A DNA stretch of 64,000 bases from Haloarcula marismortui ATCC 43049 (GTDB lineage Archaea > Halobacteriota > Halobacteria > Halobacteriales > Haloarculaceae). The stretch is from the NCBI RefSeq assembly GCF_000011085.1, contig NC_006396.1, positions 434,001 to 498,000 on the forward strand, read 5' to 3'. Position 1 is the first letter of the stretch, and each line of letters opens with the position of its first letter. The notes below the pieces were generated by a model. That model was not told the origin of the DNA and searched no databases. It saw nothing but the letters and a program-made list of their open reading frames with translations. This document shows, one piece after another, positions 1 through 8,281 of this stretch. The position numbers were made by a program, and so were the translations under genes.

Positions 1-566
1 AGTACCTCAACGGGTCCCATGCGGGTGACGACGTGTTCGTCATCGGGAGTGACCCGCTCCGCAGTATGGTCACGGGGACAGAGGCACGGCTGGTCGAGGA
101 CCCCGCTGAGACCGACGTGTTGCTGGCCTCCTGGACGGATGGCTTCCACTACCACGACATGGTTGACGCGCTCCGGGCCATCGACGAGGAAACCGTCTTC
201 CTCGGGACTGACCCGGACCGGACGTTCCCCGGTGAGGACGGCGACCCGGTCCCCGGTTCCGGGGCGATAATCAACGCCGTTGCCGGCGTCATCGAGCGGG
301 ATCCGGACCGGATACTCGGCAAGCCATCGGAGATTGCCGTTCAGGCGGCGCTGGAACGGCTGGACTGTGCCCCAACAGAGTGTGTTATTATCGGCGACCG
401 ACTGGAGACAGACATCGCGATGGGCGAGCGGAACGGCATGACGACCGTTCTCGTCCGGACCGGCGTGTCCAACGAGCGGTCACTGGAACGGAGCGCCGTA
501 ACGCCCGACTACGTCATCGACTCGCTGGGAGACATCGAAGAAGTGCTGACGTCGCTCGACGTGTGA
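1..566 (+). CDS. HAD-superfamily (NagD-like) phosphatase, 5' truncated
   Basis: The reading frame is open from the left edge (frame starting at position 3) to a TGA at 564-566; about 187 residues of the C-terminal part are visible. The motif IIGDRLETDI near the end is the late HAD motif with paired acidic residues that hold the catalytic magnesium. The preceding LGKPSE segment supplies the conserved lysine, as in NagD-type sugar-phosphate or p-nitrophenyl phosphatases. The nucleophile motif DxDGT lies outside the window, so catalytic competence cannot be checked. The end of a cap-like region (residues about 30-90) fits the NagD subgroup. The substrate cannot be deduced; a small phosphorylated metabolite is likely from family knowledge. 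Confidence 0.75.
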   Translation, partial: YLNGSHAGDDVFVIGSDPLRSMVTGTEARLVEDPAETDVLLASWTDGFHYHDMVDALRAIDEETVFLGTDPDRTFPGEDGDPVPGSGAIINAVAGVIERDPDRILGKPSEIAVQAALERLDCAPTECVIIGDRLETDIAMGERNGMTTVLVRTGVSNERSLERSAVTPDYVIDSLGDIEEVLTSLDV

Positions 567-632
567 CACAGAGCTGGTAATTCACCTGCGACTTTATTTT
601 GACGGCGGCCGTACCTTGCAGTGGTGTTTCCA

Positions 633-1223
633 ATGGGCAAAGACATCCTCATGATCGCCGGTGACTTCGTCGAAGACTACGAAATAATGGTGCCGTTTCA
701 GGCACTACAGATGGTTGGCCACGAGGTCGACGCGGTGTGTCCCGACAAAGCGGCCGAGGAGACAGTCAAGACAGCGATACACGATTTCCGCGGCGACCAG
801 ACCTACATGGAGTCCCGCGGCCACGACTTCGTCCTGAACGCGACGATGGCCGACGTAAATCCCAGTGACTACGACGCACTCGTCGTTCCCGGCGGGCGTG
901 CCCCCGAATATCTCCGGACGTACGACGAGGTGCTGGATGCAGTACAGCACTTCTTCGAGGAGGACAAGCCGGTCGCAGCGCTGTGTCACGGTCCGCAGAT
1001 TCTCGCCGCCGCCGACGTGCTCGACGGCTACGAGATGACGTCGTACCCGGCCTGTCGCGCCGAGTGTGAGGCCGCCGGGTGTTCGTGGGTCGACGAAGTG
1101 GTCACCGACGGCAACCTCGTCACCGGGCAGGCCTGGCCCGACCATCCCGAGTGGCTCGCACAGTTCATGACGCTCCTTGGCGACGACGTGTCCCACGGCG
1201 AGCCGATTCCCGCTGACGACTGA
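633..1223 (+). CDS. DJ-1/PfpI family protein
   Basis: A 196-residue protein, complete and of the usual size for the single-domain DJ-1/PfpI family. The start at ATG 633 ([10 protein letters not shown]) fits the family N-terminus; an upstream GTG at 621 in the same frame would add four residues. The nucleophile elbow AALCHGPQ places the reactive Cys at about residue 118 followed by His 119. A conserved Glu near residue 14 (GDFVEDYE) normally lowers the Cys pKa. Members act as glyoxalases or deglycases, proteases or chaperones, and the sequence alone does not decide between these. The gene stands alone between a HAD gene and a small zinc-ribbon gene on the same strand. Confidence 0.85.
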   Translation: MGKDILMIAGDFVEDYEIMVPFQALQMVGHEVDAVCPDKAAEETVKTAIHDFRGDQTYMESRGHDFVLNATMADVNPSDYDALVVPGGRAPEYLRTYDEVLDAVQHFFEEDKPVAALCHGPQILAAADVLDGYEMTSYPACRAECEAAGCSWVDEVVTDGNLVTGQAWPDHPEWLAQFMTLLGDDVSHGEPIPADD

Positions 1224-1450
1224 GGCCACAGAAGTTTGGTGGGATTCATAACAAACAAATAACGTGGGCGTTTCCCTCCGTTGAGGCGGGTGGGAACTGG
1301 CATAGTGCACCATTACGTTCGCCCGCCTCGTTTTCAGCGCTTATAGAATATGATAGATACTAGTAACTGGTTGTGACGACTGGCAGGGAGCCACGGACGT
1401 GTCACAGTGGCACCAGATTTGTTATGCTGGGGAGAGAACAGTTGCGTGTA

Positions 1451-1675
1451 ATGCCCTCCGACACACATTCCACTGATGACCGCGGCTGTCCGAAGTGTGG
1501 TCACACCGGCACTGACGTGGGTAGCATCTCGACCACGGGCGGCGGCCTCTCGAAGATGTTCGATATTCAGACCAACCAGTTTCAGGTCGTCACGTGTACA
1601 AACTGCGGCTACTCGGAGCTGTACCGTGACACCGGGTCTGGCGGGAGCGACCTGGCAGACATCTTCCTCGGCTAA
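1451..1675 (+). CDS. small zinc-ribbon protein
   Basis: A 74-residue protein with two CxxC knuckles: CPKC at residues 13-16 and CTNC at 49-52. They are separated by a linker containing SKMFDIQTNQF, which resembles the PF09855-type zinc-ribbon domain of archaea and bacteria. It probably binds one zinc ion and acts as a protein or nucleic-acid interaction module; no enzymatic role is visible. It is followed after two bases by another very small gene on the same strand, so the two are probably cotranscribed. Confidence 0.7.
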   Translation: MPSDTHSTDDRGCPKCGHTGTDVGSISTTGGGLSKMFDIQTNQFQVVTCTNCGYSELYRDTGSGGSDLADIFLG

Positions 1676-1677
1676 CG

Positions 1678-1848
1678 ATGCCTGCCATGACCGGGCTGTT
1701 CCTCGTGGTCGTGTTGCTCGCGGTGGCCGCACCGCTGGCCCTGTACGCGCTGGTTCGAAGCGAGCACGACCAACGCGTCGAGACGGACCGTGAGACCGCC
1801 GAACGGCTTGCTCGGCGCGATACAGACGACGAAAGTCGCGTCCGGTGA
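1678..1848 (+). CDS. small single-pass membrane protein
   Basis: A 56-residue reading frame starting two bases after the stop of the zinc-ribbon gene. Residues about 4-25 form one hydrophobic helix (GLFLVVVLLAVAAPLALYAL). The rest is a charged tail rich in Arg, Asp and Glu, typical of haloarchaeal small membrane proteins. Tight spacing, high third-position GC and the hydrophobic/charged layout support translation. I do not recognise a family and propose no function. Confidence 0.5.
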   Translation: MPAMTGLFLVVVLLAVAAPLALYALVRSEHDQRVETDRETAERLARRDTDDESRVR

Positions 1849-2006
1849 GTACTCGGGATATCCCATCGACTGTAGGCGTGGGTTGTTCAGACATCGGGAC
1901 TGTACCACGAGGGTCCAGAACGTCGCAGGCCTCGAATAAACTCCAAACAATGGGAAAGTGTACCGATGTCGAACCTTTTATCATAATACTCCCACAACGT
2001 CCGACC

Positions 2007-2255
2007 ATGGTTGACAGAGAAGACCTCCGCTCACAGTTCGTTGAGGCGTTCGAGGAAGCAGACTACCCGATATCCAGTCCGATGGACCTCGTCCCGGCAC
2101 TTCCGGGCGGTCCGTCGACGAAGTTCGAGTCCGGCGATTTCTCGATGACAGCGATGGAACTGAACACGAAGCTCAACGGGGAGTTCCCGTACGAGAGTGT
2201 CGACGACTTCGTCGACGACGTCATGGCTTCGCTCGAAGACCAGGACCTCATCTGA
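2007..2255 (+). CDS. MTH865-like family protein
   Basis: An 82-residue protein resembling the MTH865 family (PF07747) as I remember it, with the block YPISSPMDLVPALPGGP followed by FSMTAMEL. Members are small helical proteins found widely in archaea, with a solved fold but no assigned function. ATG 2007 is chosen over in-frame upstream codons because a TATA-like CTTTTAT at about 1975-1981 lies roughly 27 bases upstream, which predicts a leaderless transcript. It is monocistronic, with no evident operon partner. Confidence 0.75.
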   Translation: MVDREDLRSQFVEAFEEADYPISSPMDLVPALPGGPSTKFESGDFSMTAMELNTKLNGEFPYESVDDFVDDVMASLEDQDLI

Positions 2256-2383
2256 CGGGCCACACTGGCTCTCGGCCGTTTTACCGGTTTCACGCGATAA
2301 CTCGCGAGAGTCCCGGACGAACGAGTCGCTAGCCGTTCCGGCGTACCCTTGAGGTTTATCAGGGCAACGTCCCTAGTCAATGT

Positions 2384-2533
2384 ATGGTCGGCTTGCCGGG
2401 GATTGAGACGCTTGTTCAGACGTTCGGACCGTTTCTCATCCCCGCAACGCTGTTCGTTCTGGGTGCCATCGGCTATCTGTTCCTGTGGCTGCTGACCCGG
2501 AACCGACGCGAAACGTACGCTGCCGACGAGTGA
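2384..2533 (+). CDS. small single-pass membrane protein
   Basis: A 49-residue reading frame. Residues about 13-38 form a hydrophobic helix (FGPFLIPATLFVLGAIGYLF), followed by a basic stop-transfer segment TRNRRE and an acidic end. ATG 2384 is the only reasonable start. The layout and codon bias match other haloarchaeal micro-proteins in this window. No family was recognised. It lies upstream of the metal-dependent regulator but is separated by that gene's own promoter and operator, so cotranscription is not implied. Confidence 0.5.
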   Translation: MVGLPGIETLVQTFGPFLIPATLFVLGAIGYLFLWLLTRNRRETYAADE

Positions 2534-2591
2534 CAGCGGGCAGCCAAATGTGGACGGCGCACAATGTTGTTGGAACCGCCAATCTTTTGGG

Positions 2592-2605
2592 TTAGATTCG
2601 TCTAA
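2592..2605. promoter_or_regulatory. candidate SirR/DtxR-type operator
   Basis: An inverted repeat TTAGA-TTCG-TCTAA ends eight bases before ATG 2614, over the expected transcription start of the metal-dependent regulator gene. The same arms with a different 4-base spacer occur upstream of the metal ABC importer at 7459-7472. The spacing, the symmetry and the neighbouring DtxR-family gene point to autoregulation by that protein (inference). Confidence 0.6.
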
Positions 2606-2613
2606 TTTGGTGT

Positions 2614-3306
2614 ATGCTGAGTGCCAAGATGGAGGATTATCTGAAGGCTATCTATCGCCTTGAGCGGGACGGCGACCCGCCGATTGCTCCGTCTACTATC
2701 GCCGAGATGCTGGACGTTACGGCACCGACGGTCACCAGTATGGTCGAGAAGCTGGCTGACCGCGGGCTGGTCGAACGCGAGAAGTACAAGGGCGTGCAGA
2801 CAACGCCGGAAGGCGAGACGGTGGCGCTGGAGATTATCCGCCACCACCGCCTGCTTGAGACGTTTCTCACCGAGCAGTTGGGGTACGACTGGGCCGAGGT
2901 CCACGAGGAAGCGGAGGTGCTCGAACACCACATCAGCGAGGAGTTCGAGCGACGGGTCGCGGCAGTCCTCGACGAACCGGAGTTCGACCCCCACGGGGAC
3001 CCGATTCCCAGCGACTCGCTGGACCCCATCGACGACGAGTCCGCGACGGCGCTGTCAGAACACGGCGAAGGGGGGCGACTTGAAGTTGCACGGGTCCGGG
3101 ACCGTGACCCCGACGAACTCACGTATCTCTCCGACGCCGGCATCACGCCGGGGACCGTGCTGACTATCGAGGAGGTTGCACCCATCGGGATGGTGACAGT
3201 CCAGCTGGAGAGCGGGTCGTCGGTGTCGCTCCCGGACCACATCGCCGATGCGATTCAGGTCCGCGCACCGGATACGCAGGGCGAAGACGGAGTGAGCCAG
3301 GCGTGA
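2614..3306 (+). CDS. sirR: DtxR/SirR-family metal-dependent transcription regulator
   Basis: A 230-residue protein. It has a winged-helix DNA-binding domain at residues 1-60 (LSAKMEDYLKAIYRL, then DVTAPTVTSMVEKLADRGLV). A metal-binding and dimerisation domain follows at about 65-140, with the family EVLEHHISEEF segment. A FeoA/SH3-like C-terminal domain lies at about 155-220. This is the architecture of MntR/SirR/IdeR proteins, which bind DNA when loaded with Mn(II) or Fe(II). The downstream gene overlaps by four bases and resembles Mn exporters, and the same palindrome is found at a Mn/Zn-type importer 5 kb away, so manganese is the favoured effector (inference). ATG 2614 follows a TATA-like stretch at 2581-2588, consistent with a leaderless message. 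Confidence 0.85.
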   Translation: MLSAKMEDYLKAIYRLERDGDPPIAPSTIAEMLDVTAPTVTSMVEKLADRGLVEREKYKGVQTTPEGETVALEIIRHHRLLETFLTEQLGYDWAEVHEEAEVLEHHISEEFERRVAAVLDEPEFDPHGDPIPSDSLDPIDDESATALSEHGEGGRLEVARVRDRDPDELTYLSDAGITPGTVLTIEEVAPIGMVTVQLESGSSVSLPDHIADAIQVRAPDTQGEDGVSQA

Positions 3307-4010
3307 GCGACGCGACGTGGCTGACAGTGGTCGCGATAGCGGCCGGTGCGCAGTTGGCGGTCCTCCCCGGAGAGAAAGTCCAGTTCATCATCGCCGGCCT
3401 GTCGACGCGGTTCAACCCCCTCCTCGTCGTCAGCGCGGCGGGGACGGCCTTCGCTGGCTGGACGGCGCTGGAGATATGGTTTGGCTCCGCAATCACGTCG
3501 CTATTGCCCGGCATCGTCCTCGAAAGCCTCACCGCCGGGATGTTCCTGCTGTTCGCGATACTACTGCTCCGCAGTGCCCCGGCAGCCGGCGCAGAGCAAC
3601 AGGAGCCTGCGTCCGGCTTCACCACTGACGGCGGACAGCTAGACGTTCGCGTTCCCGTCGTCGACTGGCAAGTACCGAACAAGCTCGGCGGCTTCCTCCC
3701 AATCTTTGCGATGATGGCCTTCGGCGAGTTCGGCGACAAGACTCAGCTCATTACAATCACGCTCGCCGCCCAGTACAGCGCCCACGCCAGCGCTATCTGG
3801 ACCGGTGAGATGCTCGCCATCATTCCGGTGAGCCTCGCCAATGCGCTGTTTTTCCACCGGTTCGCCCATCGGTTCAACCTGCGGAAAGCTCACTTCGTCG
3901 GCGCAGGGCTGTTCCTGTTTTTCGCCGCGGACTTCGCCCTGAGCGTGACGATGGGGGTCTCGCTGTGGGAAACGATGGTCTCATCCATCGCGGCGCAGGT
4001 GGGCGCCTGA
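3303..4010 (+). CDS. GDT1/TMEM165 (UPF0016) family membrane protein, probable Mn exporter
   Basis: A 235-residue integral membrane protein starting at GTG 3303, overlapping the sirR stop codon (translational coupling). The second half carries the family hallmark EFGDKTQ (encoded at about 3726-3746) at the start of a three-helix repeat. The equivalent position of the first half reads LPGEKVQF, a weakened copy in which the E-x-G-D-K-T pattern is largely lost. UPF0016 proteins (TMEM165, Gdt1, MneA) move Mn(II) or Ca(II) out of the cytoplasm in exchange for protons. Coupling to a DtxR-type regulator suggests manganese homeostasis. The asymmetric repeats could mean altered selectivity or heterodimer-like division of labour. 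Confidence 0.8.
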   Translation: MSDATWLTVVAIAAGAQLAVLPGEKVQFIIAGLSTRFNPLLVVSAAGTAFAGWTALEIWFGSAITSLLPGIVLESLTAGMFLLFAILLLRSAPAAGAEQQEPASGFTTDGGQLDVRVPVVDWQVPNKLGGFLPIFAMMAFGEFGDKTQLITITLAAQYSAHASAIWTGEMLAIIPVSLANALFFHRFAHRFNLRKAHFVGAGLFLFFAADFALSVTMGVSLWETMVSSIAAQVGA

Positions 4011-4070
4011 GACGAACGGCTGATTTGAGCGACAGAAGACTTTTCCAGAACGGCTGAACAGTTCCGAGTA

Positions 4071-4469
4071 ATGCCCTCCAGACGTAGCGTTCTCACAGCA
4101 GGAACACTCGTTGCACTCTCGGGCTGTGCAGCACTCAGTCCTGCGAGCGCTCGACTCGCTGGCGTACGGCTAACGAACACCGGTTCGGCGACACGTACGT
4201 TCGAATTCACGGTCACGGTCGACAGTGAGACGATGTACGAGGAGACACATACTGTGAGGGCCGCGGAGGACGGTGCAACCGTGGAGTTGGACGATACGCT
4301 GCCGGACAGACAGGGCAAGATAACGATAGCGACGGCCATCGCCGGGACCGATATTTCAGAGGAGACAACGTTTGATGATAACAACTGTTACGATGTCATT
4401 GTCGAGTACACCGCTGACAACGTCGTCCACTGGCAGAGCGGGCGCAGCGACTGTGACGCATTCCAGTGA
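4071..4469 (+). CDS. Tat-type lipoprotein of unknown function
   Basis: A 132-residue protein with an N-terminal signal MPSRRSVLTAG, a hydrophobic stretch and a lipobox LSGC (Cys at residue 19). This is the usual Tat-exported, lipid-anchored layout of haloarchaea. The mature part is a short beta-rich acidic domain with two cysteines near the end (NNCYDVIV and RSDCDAFQ) that might form a disulphide. No family was recognised. It is convergent with the metal permease gene at 4545, whose products it does not resemble. Confidence 0.65.
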   Translation: MPSRRSVLTAGTLVALSGCAALSPASARLAGVRLTNTGSATRTFEFTVTVDSETMYEETHTVRAAEDGATVELDDTLPDRQGKITIATAIAGTDISEETTFDDNNCYDVIVEYTADNVVHWQSGRSDCDAFQ

Positions 4470-4544
4470 CTCGCTCATCGGCCAGCGTTTCGTCGCCAGC
4501 CGTGGCTCCCGGTTGCAATCATCAACTTCAGTCGAGAAAGTCGT

Positions 4545-5519
4545 TCAGTCCTGGCTGATAGTGTCGAGTTCTCGCGTTTCATCCGGCGCGCCTGTCTGTC
4601 GGACTTTCCCGGCAAAGACCGAGAGGACGTAGATTCCCACTGCGACGAGAACGATGACGCCGCCGGCTGTCGCACCGGCGTAGTACGAGATACCGATACC
4701 GAGCAGGACGGCCAGTTCAGCCAGTACAATCGAGACCAGCAGTGATTCCGAGAAGCTCCGGGACACCTGTGTCGCGCCGGCGACCGGGACGACCAGCATG
4801 GCCGCGACGAGGATGACGCCCATGATCTGCATCGCGCCGACGACGACGAGCGCCGTCAGCATCACCATAATCCGGTTGTACCAGGCGACCGGGAGCCCGG
4901 CGACGGCGGCGGCGGTCTCGTCGAACGTGACGTACAGCAACTGATTGCGGGTGAGCGCGACCGTCCCAACGATGACGCTGAACAGCCCGAGCATGATGAC
5001 CGCATTCTCGGCGGACACCGTCGAGAGGTTGCCAAAGAGGTACTGATTGATACCGACGGCCAGACCGCCAGCGTTGAGACTGATGAGGACCGTCCCCAGC
5101 GCGAACCCCGTCGAGAGGACAATCGCCATCGACACGTCGTTGTAGGCGTCGGTCGCCTCGGAGATGAGTTCGATAAGCAACGCCGCGATGACAGCCACGA
5201 CGACGGCGGTGAGATACGGCGAAACACTCAGTTCGAGGACGGCGTTGAGAAACAGCCCGACAGCGACGCCAGCGAAGGCTGTGTGGGCGAGTGCGTCCCC
5301 GATGAGGGCGAGCTGGCGGTGGACGAGAAAAGTCCCGATTAACGGTGCGATGACGCCGACACACAGCCCAACCAGTATCGCCCGGTACATGAACGTGTAC
5401 TCTGGATTGATGAGGTCCAGTCCGGTCAGCTGGTAGAGTAGTGCCAGAAGCCAGTACCACACTTCGAGAATCGGGAGGAACGCCTCGTAGACGCCGCCAG
5501 CAGCGAACGCAAGCGTCAT
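4545..5519 (-). CDS. metal ABC transporter permease (ZnuB/MntC-like, ABC-3 family)
   Basis: A 324-residue polytopic membrane protein with the ABC-3 family signature region (FLVHRQLALIGDALAHTAFAGVA) near residue 65 and about nine hydrophobic helices. It is the membrane channel of a Mn(II)/Zn(II) uptake system. The start ATG at 5519 overlaps the TGA of the ATPase gene (ATGA), and the order solute-binding protein, ATPase, permease is one operon read leftward from about 7407. The substrate is not fixed by sequence. The TTAGA-N4-TCTAA operator shared with the sirR gene favours manganese. Confidence 0.85.
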   Translation of the reverse strand: MTLAFAAGGVYEAFLPILEVWYWLLALLYQLTGLDLINPEYTFMYRAILVGLCVGVIAPLIGTFLVHRQLALIGDALAHTAFAGVAVGLFLNAVLELSVSPYLTAVVVAVIAALLIELISEATDAYNDVSMAIVLSTGFALGTVLISLNAGGLAVGINQYLFGNLSTVSAENAVIMLGLFSVIVGTVALTRNQLLYVTFDETAAAVAGLPVAWYNRIMVMLTALVVVGAMQIMGVILVAAMLVVPVAGATQVSRSFSESLLVSIVLAELAVLLGIGISYYAGATAGGVIVLVAVGIYVLSVFAGKVRQTGAPDETRELDTISQD

Positions 5520-6319
5520 CGGTTACCTCCGGTCAGCGACTGCGCACCCGTCCCGAACGCTCTGGCCAGCGCCGCACTGTCGGTGAATTCTGCCGATGGC
5601 CCGTCGAAGTATATCTCGCGGTTCAGGCAGATAACGCGCTCCGCGTGTTCGATGACGGCCTGCAGGTCGTGTTCGATGAGCAGGACGGTGATGCCCTCGG
5701 CGTGGAGCGATTCGAGCAGTCCGTAGAAGGCGTCGACCGATTCGGTATCCACGCCGACGGTCGGTTCATCCAGAACGAGCAGGTCAGCCTCACCTGCGAG
5801 CGCCCGGGCGATGAACGCCCGCTGGCGCTGCCCGCCGGAGAGCTGGGTGATTCGCCGGTCGGCGAACCCCGACATCCCAACGGTATCGATGGCCCTGTCG
5901 ACGATACGCCAATCGGCCGCGGAGAGACGCCCGAACCCGACGTGTGGGAACCGGCCCATCTTGACCACTTCGCGGACCGTTATGGGCATTTCCCGGCTCG
6001 TCCCGGCACGCTGTGCGACGTAGCCGACTCTGGCCCCGTCGTCGAACGCCGTCGCGTCGACGCCAAACAACTCCGCAGTTCCGCTATCCGGTTCCAGAAG
6101 CCCGAGCAGCAACTGCATGAGCGTCGACTTGCCGGAGCCGTTCGGGCCGACCACGGCGACGTACTCCCCGGCGTCGATACTGACACTGATGTCTTCAACG
6201 ACGGGCGTAGACGTGTACCCGAACGACACGTCCGTGAGTTCGACGACAGCTGGCCTGTTCTCGCTCGATTCGGTCGTCGCTTCGTCGGCATCGTCTCGAT
6301 GGTGTGAGCGCATGGTCAT
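5516..6319 (-). CDS. metal ABC transporter ATP-binding protein (ZnuC/MntB-like)
   Basis: A 267-residue ABC ATPase. Walker A is GPNGSGKST, the signature is LSGGQRQR, Walker B is LLVLDEPT and the switch histidine is in LLIEHDLQ. It powers the permease encoded immediately downstream. A longer frame runs upstream to 6460 but would overlap the solute-binding gene. ATG at 6319 (MTMRSHH), or ATG 6313 six bases later, gives the normal family length and follows the upstream stop by two bases, so 6319 is chosen. An acidic N-terminal extension of about 20 residues precedes the ABC core. Confidence 0.88.
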   Translation of the reverse strand: MTMRSHHRDDADEATTESSENRPAVVELTDVSFGYTSTPVVEDISVSIDAGEYVAVVGPNGSGKSTLMQLLLGLLEPDSGTAELFGVDATAFDDGARVGYVAQRAGTSREMPITVREVVKMGRFPHVGFGRLSAADWRIVDRAIDTVGMSGFADRRITQLSGGQRQRAFIARALAGEADLLVLDEPTVGVDTESVDAFYGLLESLHAEGITVLLIEHDLQAVIEHAERVICLNREIYFDGPSAEFTDSAALARAFGTGAQSLTGGNR

Positions 6320-6321
6320 CC

Positions 6322-7407
6322 TTATTCGAAGTTCCGCCACTTCTCGCTCCAGCCGTCGGGGCCCGCGTCTGCAGGTGCCGTGTTGCCCAGAACGACCTCG
6401 AACGTCGGCATATTTATTTGGTAGGCGATTTCCTCGTACCCCCAGCCGTTTTCGACCCACTCCTCACGGACGCCAGCATACGGCGTCACGGGGTAGTAGG
6501 CTTCGACCGGTGTCTCGGCGAGGAGCTGCTTTGCAGGCTTGCGCGTCTCGAAGACACCGGCCCCGATGTACCGGATGTCATTGTCCTCGATGACCGCTTT
6601 CGCTTCGGTGATGTCCGAGGGCTTCACGTCACCGCTGGCAGCGAGGTTGACCACGAGCGGGCGCATCTCGACGCCGTAACGCGAGCCGATGTACTGGAAG
6701 GCGTTGTGCGCCGCGAGCTGGACCACGTTCCTGTCGGCCCGGTCGAAAATATCGGCGTAGTCCGCGTCGATGCGGTCGAGAACGTCCGCGTTGTACGTCT
6801 CGGCGTTGTCCCGGAGCGTATCTTCGGCGTCCGGTGCGAGCGCGACCAGCCCCTCGGTAATATTGTTGACCGACTGTTTCGCGCGTTGCGGGTCAAGCCA
6901 GAAGTGGGGGTCGCTGGCTCTGTTCTGTCCGACACCCTCTTCGTCGCGGTCGAGACTCGCCGCGAGCGATTCGAGTTCGATACCCTCACGGACGTTGATG
7001 AGTTCGGTATCGACGTTGTCGTCTTCGAGGGTCTGAATCGCGCGGTCGGCCCATGGCTGGAAGTCCGGGCCGACGTGAATGAACGCGTCCGCGTCGATGA
7101 TATCTCGCGTGATCCCAGCGTCCGGTTCCCAGCCGTGGCCGTGCAGTCCGGTCGGGATGAGGTTCTTGACCGTTATCGGCGTCCCGCGGGCGACCTTTCG
7201 AGCAAAGTCATAGAAACTGAAAAACGACGCAACCGCGACCGGTCCGTCCGCACCACTGGCGCTGTCGCTGCTATTCGTTGCCGCTTCCGTCCCGCCGCCG
7301 GTCAGACAGCCGGCAAAGCCGGACGCAAGGACCCCCGCCCCGGCACTGAGTGCCTGCCTGCGGGTGACCCTACACGACTTATCGTCACAGGGTTGGTTAG
7401 TTTCCAT
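6322..7407 (-). CDS. metal ABC transporter substrate-binding lipoprotein (ZnuA/MntA-like)
   Basis: A 361-residue cluster A-I type binding protein. It has a Tat signal (TRRQALSAGAGVLASG) ending in a lipobox FAGC, so it is exported folded and lipid-anchored outside the membrane. Metal ligands typical of the family are seen at HGHGWEPD, DPHFWLDP and AAHNAFQY. An acidic pocket residue is expected near the C-terminus. No long His-rich loop of the ZnuA kind is present, which slightly favours Mn over Zn. It is the first gene of the three-gene operon. A TATAAT element at 7432-7437 lies about 27 bases from ATG 7407, predicting a leaderless start. Confidence 0.87.
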   Translation of the reverse strand: METNQPCDDKSCRVTRRQALSAGAGVLASGFAGCLTGGGTEAATNSSDSASGADGPVAVASFFSFYDFARKVARGTPITVKNLIPTGLHGHGWEPDAGITRDIIDADAFIHVGPDFQPWADRAIQTLEDDNVDTELINVREGIELESLAASLDRDEEGVGQNRASDPHFWLDPQRAKQSVNNITEGLVALAPDAEDTLRDNAETYNADVLDRIDADYADIFDRADRNVVQLAAHNAFQYIGSRYGVEMRPLVVNLAASGDVKPSDITEAKAVIEDNDIRYIGAGVFETRKPAKQLLAETPVEAYYPVTPYAGVREEWVENGWGYEEIAYQINMPTFEVVLGNTAPADAGPDGWSEKWRNFE

Positions 7408-7445
7408 GTGTTGCTTGCTATCGGGAAAGGGTATAATAGTTCTCC

Positions 7446-7472
7446 TCTAATTAGAGTATTAGACTAATCTAA
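7446..7472. promoter_or_regulatory. candidate SirR-type operator upstream of the metal ABC operon
   Basis: TTAGA-CTAA-TCTAA at 7459-7472 has the same arms and spacing as the site before sirR. Next to it, at 7446-7455, TCTAATTAGA presents the half-sites in the opposite order without a spacer. Both lie just upstream of the TATA element of the leftward metal importer operon, where a regulator could affect TFB/TBP loading. Confidence 0.55.
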
Positions 7473-7561
7473 TAAAGCAGGTCACTCGTGGCTGAAATCT
7501 ACTCGGTGTCACAGACACGAGCGGACACAACACATAAACCGGCGCTCGAAGTTGGTCCGAT

Positions 7562-8152
7562 ATGCCCGGACTCGACGACACGGACCACGAAATCCTCCGG
7601 TTGCTGCTCGAAGACGCCAGACGGCCCTACAGCGATATCGCCGAGCGAGTGGATCTCTCGGCCCCTGCGGTCTCCGACCGCGTCGACCGACTCGTCGAAA
7701 TGGGACTGATACAGGGGTTTACTGTCGATGTCGACCGCTCGCTGTTACAGGCCGGCGTACCGTTCCTGATCGAGATAGATGCAAAGCCGGGTCGGGCCGC
7801 CGATATCGCCGAGTCGGTCAGCGACGCCGACACCATCGAGCGGGTCTATCGAACTGCCGGCGGCCGAGTCGTGCTCGCGGCGACCGTTCCTCAGGCCGAC
7901 GCGAGCGAACTCCTCGCCGAACACGTCGACCTCGGCGACGTGGACCGCTATGAAGTGCGGATGATTGCGGACAGCGAATGGACCGCGGGGCTAGGTGCGG
8001 CGGAGTTCGCGCCCGACTGTGCGGAGTGTGGCAACACCGTCGATGAAGAAGGCGAGCAGCGCACACTCGACGGAGAGCGATACTACTTCTGCTGTGGGTC
8101 CTGTGCAGGGCGATTTGTCGACCAGTACAAGTCGCTGAAAGACAGTGCCTAA
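7562..8152 (+). CDS. AsnC/Lrp-type HTH regulator with TRASH domain, probable copper sensor
   Basis: A 196-residue protein. Residues 1-60 are an AsnC-family helix-turn-helix (LDDTDHEILRLLLEDARRPY, SAPAVSDRVDRLVEMGLIQG). A short RAM-like middle follows. A C-terminal TRASH/YHS-type metal-binding domain has CAECGN at residue about 155 and FCCGSCAGRF at about 180. TRASH domains bind soft metals such as copper through these cysteines. The next gene is a Cu(I) P-type ATPase. A homologous arrangement in Halobacterium (as I recall, VNG1179C) controls copper efflux, so activation of copA by copper is the likely role. ATG 7562 is the first Met that keeps the whole HTH. Confidence 0.85.
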   Translation: MPGLDDTDHEILRLLLEDARRPYSDIAERVDLSAPAVSDRVDRLVEMGLIQGFTVDVDRSLLQAGVPFLIEIDAKPGRAADIAESVSDADTIERVYRTAGGRVVLAATVPQADASELLAEHVDLGDVDRYEVRMIADSEWTAGLGAAEFAPDCAECGNTVDEEGEQRTLDGERYYFCCGSCAGRFVDQYKSLKDSA

Positions 8153-8220
8153 ACTACGATAGTCCCTTTTGATTGCTGACTTTCCGGCGGTTGGAGTTTG
8201 GATACCAACCTAATAGTCTG

Positions 8221-8240
8221 CTTTGAGATTCGAATCAAAG
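8221..8240. promoter_or_regulatory. candidate operator of the copA promoter
   Basis: The interval between the TRASH regulator and copA contains CTTTGA, the perfect palindrome GATTCGAATC (8227-8236), then AAAG. The outer arms CTTTGA/TCAAAG can also pair. It is the only strong dyad in this 129-bp gap and lies about 40 bases before ATG 8282, a plausible binding site for the copper regulator (inference). Confidence 0.4.
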
Positions 8241-8281
8241 GGACAAACCGCATGAATACGGGGGACGTACAATGAAACAAG

